Assembly (NCBI RefSeq): GCF_024623785.1
Contig: NZ_JANKBZ010000026.1
Location: forward strand, 1 to 64,000
Direction: 5' to 3'
DNA from: Archangium lipolyticum
GTDB taxonomy: Bacteria > Myxococcota > Myxococcia > Myxococcales > Myxococcaceae
DNA: 64,000 bases
Of the stretch, positions 60,003 to 64,000 are shown one piece after another (positions within the stretch are counted from its first letter, which is position 1; each line of letters opens with the position of its first letter). Made by a program: the position numbers and the translations under genes. The notes under the pieces were generated by a model, which had not been told where the DNA came from, ran no database searches, and saw only the letters and a program-made list of their open reading frames with translations.

Positions 60003-61319
60003 CTACGGGGCCGGTGCCGGCGAGGGGATGAGGAGGAGCTCCTCCTGCGGTGGAATGAGGTACTCCGCGCCCTTCTCCGTCACCACCGCCATCTCCTCGA
60101 CGGAGAGCGTCTTCGTCTCGCCGGGAGTCGCGAGCTTCCAGGCGAAGAAGCCATCGAAGGCGAAGACCTGCCCGGGACGGATGGGCCTCAAGGCCCACCC
60201 CTCGGGCGGCTTGCCCATCTGCGCCCCCGAGAGCGCCGGGCCCACGTCGTGCGCCCAGTAGCCCACCGGATGCCCCGTCCCCCAGGGCACCGGCTCCGAG
60301 CCCACCTCGCGCATCCAGTCCCGCTGGGCCTTGTCCACGTCGTAGCCACGCACTCCCGGCTTCAACGCCGCGAGCGCCACCCGGCTCCCCTTCTTGGACT
60401 TCTCCCACTTCTCCAGCGCCTCCTTCGGAGGCTGCTTCTCGCCCGGGGCGAGCACGTAGGCGAAGCGCTGGATGTCCGTCACCCACATGCCCTCGACTTG
60501 GATGCCGAAGTCCGTCTGGATGAAGTCGCCCGGCTGGATGACCCGGTCCGTGGCGTGCGAGTGGCCCCGGTCCGGGCCGGAGTTCACGTTGGGGTTCTGG
60601 TCCGGCTGCCAGCCGTCCTCCACGCCCAGCTCCGCCATGCGCTTCTTGAGGAAGCGCGCCACGTCCGAGTCCCGCGTCTTCCCCGGCACCACCGTGCGGT
60701 AGGCCTCCTCCTGGAGCGAGGCCGTCAGCGCCGCCGCCTTGCGCATGATCTCCACCTCCTCGGGCAGCTTCACGGACAACCACTCGAAGACGAGCTCCTC
60801 GGAGGAGGTGAGGCGGCCGCGCAGCGCGGCGGGCAGTGCCTCCACGAGCCGCTCGCGCTGCGTGGCCGACAGCCCGTCCGCCACCGTCAACTTGCGCGAG
60901 GAGTTCACCGCGATGCGCCGCGGCTTCGCCTCGGAGAGCCGCGCCGCGACCCGGGTGTAGAGGTCCACGCCCCGCTCCAGGGAGACCACCTCGTCGTGGG
61001 TGCCCACGTCCTGGAGCGCCCGGGCCTCGCCCGAGGGAGACAGCGCGATGGAGCGCACTCCCCCCTTCTGCTTCAGGAAGAGGAACGCGGCCGGCGAGCC
61101 CGCGTTCTCACAGCCGATGTGCGCGGCCAGGGGATCGTTGTCGTTCTCCCGGCACAGCACGACCCAGGCGTCCACCTGGGCGCGCTCCATCGCGGCCGGG
61201 AGCAGTTGCTGGATGCGGGCCTTGCGGATTCGCTGCCAGGCCCGTTGAGGCGATGGCTCGGCGGCGTTCGCGGGAAGGGTCGTCAGAAGAAGGAGGGCCG
61301 GAAGCAGGGCACGACGCAT
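60003..61319 (-). CDS. Secreted M24-family metallopeptidase (Xaa-Pro aminopeptidase-like)
   Basis: A 438-residue exported protein with a signal peptide (cleavage after about PANA), a creatinase-like N-terminal domain and a pita-bread C-terminal domain. Metal ligands visible: Asp in IQTDFG, Asp in WVTDIQRF, His in TGHPVGYWAHDVG and Glu in SVEEMAVV. The usual EPG glutamate is replaced by FAFDGFF, i.e. Asp at or near the position, so metal binding may be altered. ATG 61319 is chosen for the signal peptide. The gene lies 48 bases downstream of thioredoxin in the same direction. Confidence 0.87.
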   Translation of the reverse strand: MRRALLPALLLLTTLPANAAEPSPQRAWQRIRKARIQQLLPAAMERAQVDAWVVLCRENDNDPLAAHIGCENAGSPAAFLFLKQKGGVRSIALSPSGEARALQDVGTHDEVVSLERGVDLYTRVAARLSEAKPRRIAVNSSRKLTVADGLSATQRERLVEALPAALRGRLTSSEELVFEWLSVKLPEEVEIMRKAAALTASLQEEAYRTVVPGKTRDSDVARFLKKRMAELGVEDGWQPDQNPNVNSGPDRGHSHATDRVIQPGDFIQTDFGIQVEGMWVTDIQRFAYVLAPGEKQPPKEALEKWEKSKKGSRVALAALKPGVRGYDVDKAQRDWMREVGSEPVPWGTGHPVGYWAHDVGPALSGAQMGKPPEGWALRPIRPGQVFAFDGFFAWKLATPGETKTLSVEEMAVVTEKGAEYLIPPQEELLLIPSPAPAP

Positions 61320-61367
61320 CAGGATGGGGGCCTCGGTGGAAGAAAGAGGCCCGCATCCTCCCACAGC

Positions 61368-61694
61368 TCAGACCACCTGTTGGAACGCGTTCTCCAGGCG
61401 CGCTCGCGGCACCGCCCCGACGATCTGTCCCACCACCTTGCCCTGCTTGAAGAAGAGCAGGGTGGGCACAGACCGGATGCCGTACTGCTGCGCCGTCGCC
61501 TGGTTGTCGTCGATGTCGAGCTTGGCCACCTTCACGCGGCCCTTGTACTCGGTGGCGAGCGCCTCCACCGTCGGTGAGATGGCCCGGCACGGTGCGCACC
61601 AGGACGCCGTGAAGTCGACCAGCACGGGCTCCTCCGCCTCCAGCACCTCGCGGCGGAAGTCCGAGTCGTTCAAGTGGATGATGTCCTTGGCCAT
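61368..61694 (-). CDS. Thioredoxin
   Basis: A 108-residue thioredoxin with active site WCAPC instead of the canonical WCGPC, the buried Asp (VLVDFTASWC), cis-Pro (IRSVPTLLFF) and GxxGxxxR region. No signal peptide, so it is cytosolic. ATG 61694 starts the family-length protein; an in-frame extension to 61763 is rejected. The Gly-to-Ala change in the active site is tolerated in several bacterial thioredoxins. It probably forms an operon with the M24 peptidase. Confidence 0.94.
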   Translation of the reverse strand: MAKDIIHLNDSDFRREVLEAEEPVLVDFTASWCAPCRAISPTVEALATEYKGRVKVAKLDIDDNQATAQQYGIRSVPTLLFFKQGKVVGQIVGAVPRARLENAFQQVV

Positions 61695-61832
61695 GGTGTG
61701 CTCCTCGTCTCCTGGGGGTCGGGGGTGCGGCCTCCGTGACCGCCGCCCGGCCTCACACGGCAAGACTTAACGGCGGCACCCCATGCGGACGAGAGCCCGG
61801 GGCGCAATGGATTGTTCCGCGAAGAGCCCCAT

Positions 61833-62789
61833 TCAGCGCGTGCGCCGCTCGGTGCGTCCTGGCACCGGAGCGGGCGCGGCGCTCTCCTCCCAGGGCAGCG
61901 CGGCGCTGCGCTGGGCGAGCATCTCGAGGAAGGCTCGCACCTTGGGGGGAAGCTGCCGGCTGCTCGGAAAGACGGCGTAGATGGGGAGGCCCGGCGGGGA
62001 CACCTCCTCCAACACCGGGACGAGCACGCCGGCACGCACGTCGTCCGCCACGAGCACCGTGGGCAGGCGCACCAGGCCCAGCCCGGCACGGGCCGCCGCG
62101 TGGCCGGCGCGCACGCTCGGCACCTGCAAACGGCCGTGCACCGGCACCGTGCGCGCGCCGCGTGGGCCCGCGAAGAACCACACCTCGTCCGTCCCCGGGT
62201 CCGCGACCAGCACGCACTCGTGGTCCTCGAGGTCATCCGGGGTTCGGGGCGTTCCACGCCGGCTGAGATAGGCCGGGCTCGCGTAGTAGCCGGTACGCAC
62301 GTGGCCCAGCCGACGCGCCACCAGAGAGGAGTCCGTCAGCGGCCCCGTACGCAGGGACAGGTCGTACTCCTCGGCCACGAGGTCCACGTGCGCCTGCGCC
62401 AGTGACACCTCCACGCGCACCTGCGGATGGCGCAGGAGGAACTCCGCGATGACCGGCGCGAGGAGCTCGCCCAGCAGCGAGAACGTGGCCACTCGCAGTG
62501 TTCCCCGGGGCGTGCCTCGTGATTCGCTCAACGCACGGTTCACCTCTCGTGCTTCGGCGACGAGCCGCGCACAGTGCGCGTGGTACTCGCGCCCTGATTC
62601 GGTGAGCCGCACCCGCCGCGTGTTGCGCTCCAGCAGCCTCGTGCCCAGCCTCTCTTCCAGGGCCGACAGGCGCCGGCTCACCGTGGACTTGCGCAGTCCC
62701 AGTCGTGTCGCCGCCGCGGTGATTCCTCCCGCGCTCACCACCTCGGCGAAGACGAGCATGTCATCGAGTAGTGGGGGCGTGGGGGACAT
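61833..62789 (-). CDS. LysR-family transcriptional regulator
   Basis: A 318-residue regulator. The N-terminal winged HTH reads GGITAAATRLGLRKSTVSRRLSALEERLGTRLLERNTR, typical of the LysR subgroup related to DsdC/AaeR-type proteins that bind ring compounds. The effector domain includes GTLRVATFSLLGE and LVARRLGHVRTGYYASPAYL. The last 25 residues are Pro/Arg-rich and poorly conserved. The divergent partner usually controlled by such a regulator is not present; copy 3 of the palindromic repeat lies just upstream. Targets unknown. Confidence 0.9.
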   Translation of the reverse strand: MSPTPPLLDDMLVFAEVVSAGGITAAATRLGLRKSTVSRRLSALEERLGTRLLERNTRRVRLTESGREYHAHCARLVAEAREVNRALSESRGTPRGTLRVATFSLLGELLAPVIAEFLLRHPQVRVEVSLAQAHVDLVAEEYDLSLRTGPLTDSSLVARRLGHVRTGYYASPAYLSRRGTPRTPDDLEDHECVLVADPGTDEVWFFAGPRGARTVPVHGRLQVPSVRAGHAAARAGLGLVRLPTVLVADDVRAGVLVPVLEEVSPPGLPIYAVFPSSRQLPPKVRAFLEMLAQRSAALPWEESAAPAPVPGRTERRTR

Positions 62790-62837
62790 GGACGGGGAAC
62801 CTATGGGTTCTGCTCGGGTTCAACCTGGGAGGCGGAT

Positions 62838-62871
62838 ACCCTCACCCCGTCCCTCTCCCAGAGGGAGAGGG
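62838..62871 (-). repeat. Dispersed palindromic repeat, copy 3
   Basis: The 34-base element in reverse orientation between the LysR gene and the protease gene. It shares about 43 bases with copy 2. Confidence 0.85.
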
Positions 62872-62883
62872 GAGATGGGGGAA

Positions 62884-64000
62884 TCAGCGGGTCTCGGTGC
62901 TGGCCTTCGCTGGCGCGCGCGCTCCGCCGTTCACCACTCCGTTCAGGTACGTCAGCGCCATCTTCAACTGATGGTCCGCCAGCTTCGCCGCTACCTCCCA
63001 GTCCTTCATCTCGGGCAGCGACTTCGGCTTCGGCGTCCCCACGGGCTCGCTCACCACCGCCGGCTCCGCCTTGAAGTGCCTCTCCAGGTCCTTCTCCCTG
63101 GGCTGGTCCTTCTCCCCCTTCCCTCCCGGCTTTTCCGGCACCTGGTAGTCCGGGGTGATTCCCTTCTCCTGGATGCTCCGCCCCTTCGGCGTGTAGTAGC
63201 GCGCGATCGTCAGCTTCAGTCCCGAGCCGTCCTCCAGCTCGATCACCGTCTGCACGCTCCCCTTCCCGAACGTCTGTGTCCCCAGGATCGTCGCGCGCCC
63301 GTGGTCCTGCAGCGCCCCCGCCACGATCTCCGATGCCGACGCGCTCCCCGCGTTCACCAGCACCACCAGCGGGTAGTCCGGCTCCGTGTCCCGATCCTTG
63401 CTCCGCTCCTCGCTCCCCCCAGCCCCGTTGCGCCCCCGCGTGCTCACGATGGGCAGGTTCCCCGGCAGCCACAGGTCGCTCACCGCCACCGCCTGGTCCA
63501 GCAGCCCTCCCGGGTTGTTGCGCAGGTCCAACACCACCCCGCGCAACGGCTTGCCCCCATTCAGCCCTCGCAGCCGCTCCAGCTCCTTGCGCAGGTACTG
63601 CGCCGTGCGGTCCTGGAAGTTCTTCACCTTCAGGTGCGCGATGCCCCCGTGCAGCGCCCCCTCCACCGAGATGATGCGCACGTGGTCCCGGATGATGGCC
63701 AGCTCGCGCGGCGCGCTGAAGCCCTCGCGCATGATCGTCATCAGCACCCGCTTCCCCGCCGGACCCCTCATCCGCTGCAGCACATCCGCCAGGTCCATCC
63801 CCTGCGTGCTCTCGCCGTCGATGGCGACGATCTCATCCCCCGCCCGGATGCCCGCGCGCGCCGCTGGTGCGTCGTCGATGGGCGCCACCACCACGATGCC
63901 ATCCCCCTTGCGCGCCACGTCGATGCCCAGCCCTCCGAACTCGCCGGAGGTGTCGATCTTCATCTCCTTGAAGACCTCGGGCGGCATGTAGAGGGTGTGC
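62884..64000 (-). CDS. S41 C-terminal processing protease, C-terminal part (truncated by window edge)
   Basis: The last 372 codons of a periplasmic S41/CtpA-type protease; the N-terminus lies beyond 64000. Visible order: end of the N-terminal cap (TLYMPPEVFKEM), PDZ domain (FGGLGIDVARKGDGIVVVAPIDDAPAARAGIRAGDEIVAI), then the catalytic fold with LRNNPGGLLDQAV, VLVNAGSASASEIVAGAL (nucleophile Ser) and TFGKGSVQTV (general-base Lys), so it should be active. The C-terminal 100 residues are Lys/Pro/Glu-rich. Such enzymes cut periplasmic proteins from the C-terminus. Confidence 0.93.
   Translation of the reverse strand, partial: HTLYMPPEVFKEMKIDTSGEFGGLGIDVARKGDGIVVVAPIDDAPAARAGIRAGDEIVAIDGESTQGMDLADVLQRMRGPAGKRVLMTIMREGFSAPRELAIIRDHVRIISVEGALHGGIAHLKVKNFQDRTAQYLRKELERLRGLNGGKPLRGVVLDLRNNPGGLLDQAVAVSDLWLPGNLPIVSTRGRNGAGGSEERSKDRDTEPDYPLVVLVNAGSASASEIVAGALQDHGRATILGTQTFGKGSVQTVIELEDGSGLKLTIARYYTPKGRSIQEKGITPDYQVPEKPGGKGEKDQPREKDLERHFKAEPAVVSEPVGTPKPKSLPEMKDWEVAAKLADHQLKMALTYLNGVVNGGARAPAKASTETR

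Overview
The window is GC-rich DNA (roughly two thirds G+C, strong third-position GC bias) densely packed with short-gap and ATGA-overlapping genes. A eukaryote-like Ser/Thr kinase, an AgmX/GltJ-like gliding-motility protein, many lipoproteins, a PilZ protein, a lipoprotein toxin next to an ankyrin protein, and an FtsY with its own N-terminal membrane anchor all point to a myxobacterium of the Cystobacter/Archangium/Myxococcus group. That assignment is inferred from gene content. No tRNA, CRISPR array, transposase or prophage was seen; the one stable RNA gene is rnpB (39551-39942).

Layout. 1-5230: a truncated kinase, then a four-gene leftward operon of lipoprotein, ABC ATPase, FtsX-type permease and membrane protein. 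5425-9740: a cysteine-cluster/TPR protein, then a tandemly duplicated 1.2-kb cassette of two genes (small lipoprotein plus 192-residue partner). 8931-11730: a PspA operon with an anchored substrate-binding-like protein and a coiled-coil protein. 11916-16230: amidohydrolase, secreted alpha-amylase with a starch-binding domain, Tat-exported aldo/keto reductase. 16233-22839: nucleoside salvage, with cytidine deaminase, PilZ, purine nucleoside phosphorylase and pyrimidine nucleoside phosphorylase leftward, and a three-gene nucleoside-type ABC importer rightward. The theme continues at 24503-27550 with a phosphosugar mutase (candidate phosphopentomutase) and DeoC.

27654-30487: two overlapping metallo-beta-lactamase-fold genes, one with an intact and one with a decayed active site, followed by a DUF3006-type protein. 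30513-34725: alpha/beta hydrolase; an imine-reductase-like enzyme carrying a remnant of a short-chain dehydrogenase at its N-terminus; a divergent AraC regulator with a two-turn direct-repeat operator; an MFS transporter. 34746-39950: AgmX/GltJ-like protein, FYDLN protein, cupredoxin-like lipoprotein, zinc-ribbon coiled-coil protein, RNase H-like protein, rnpB. 40561-43696: ankyrin and toxin-like lipoprotein pair, then ftsY. 43703-51567: M1 peptidase, PEGA protein, lipoproteins, a processive GT2 glycosyltransferase with a clear promoter and a palindrome in its leader, Ddl, an RNase Z-like protein.

51758-55752: an orphan GspC-like gene, then oxyR and a divergent catalase-ankyrin operon separated by a recognisable OxyR box. 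55813-57303: the most striking element, a short leader peptide with six consecutive Thr codons, alternative hairpins and a U-run directly in front of a threonyl-tRNA synthetase paralogue that lacks the TGS and editing domains. 57399-64000: lactate dehydrogenase, an unrecognised protein, glutamine cyclotransferase, an M24 peptidase, thioredoxin, a LysR regulator and a truncated C-terminal processing protease.

All functions are read from sequence motifs without database searches. Several starts were moved downstream of the longest possible reading frame because of Shine-Dalgarno sequences, signal peptides or family start points; each case is noted.
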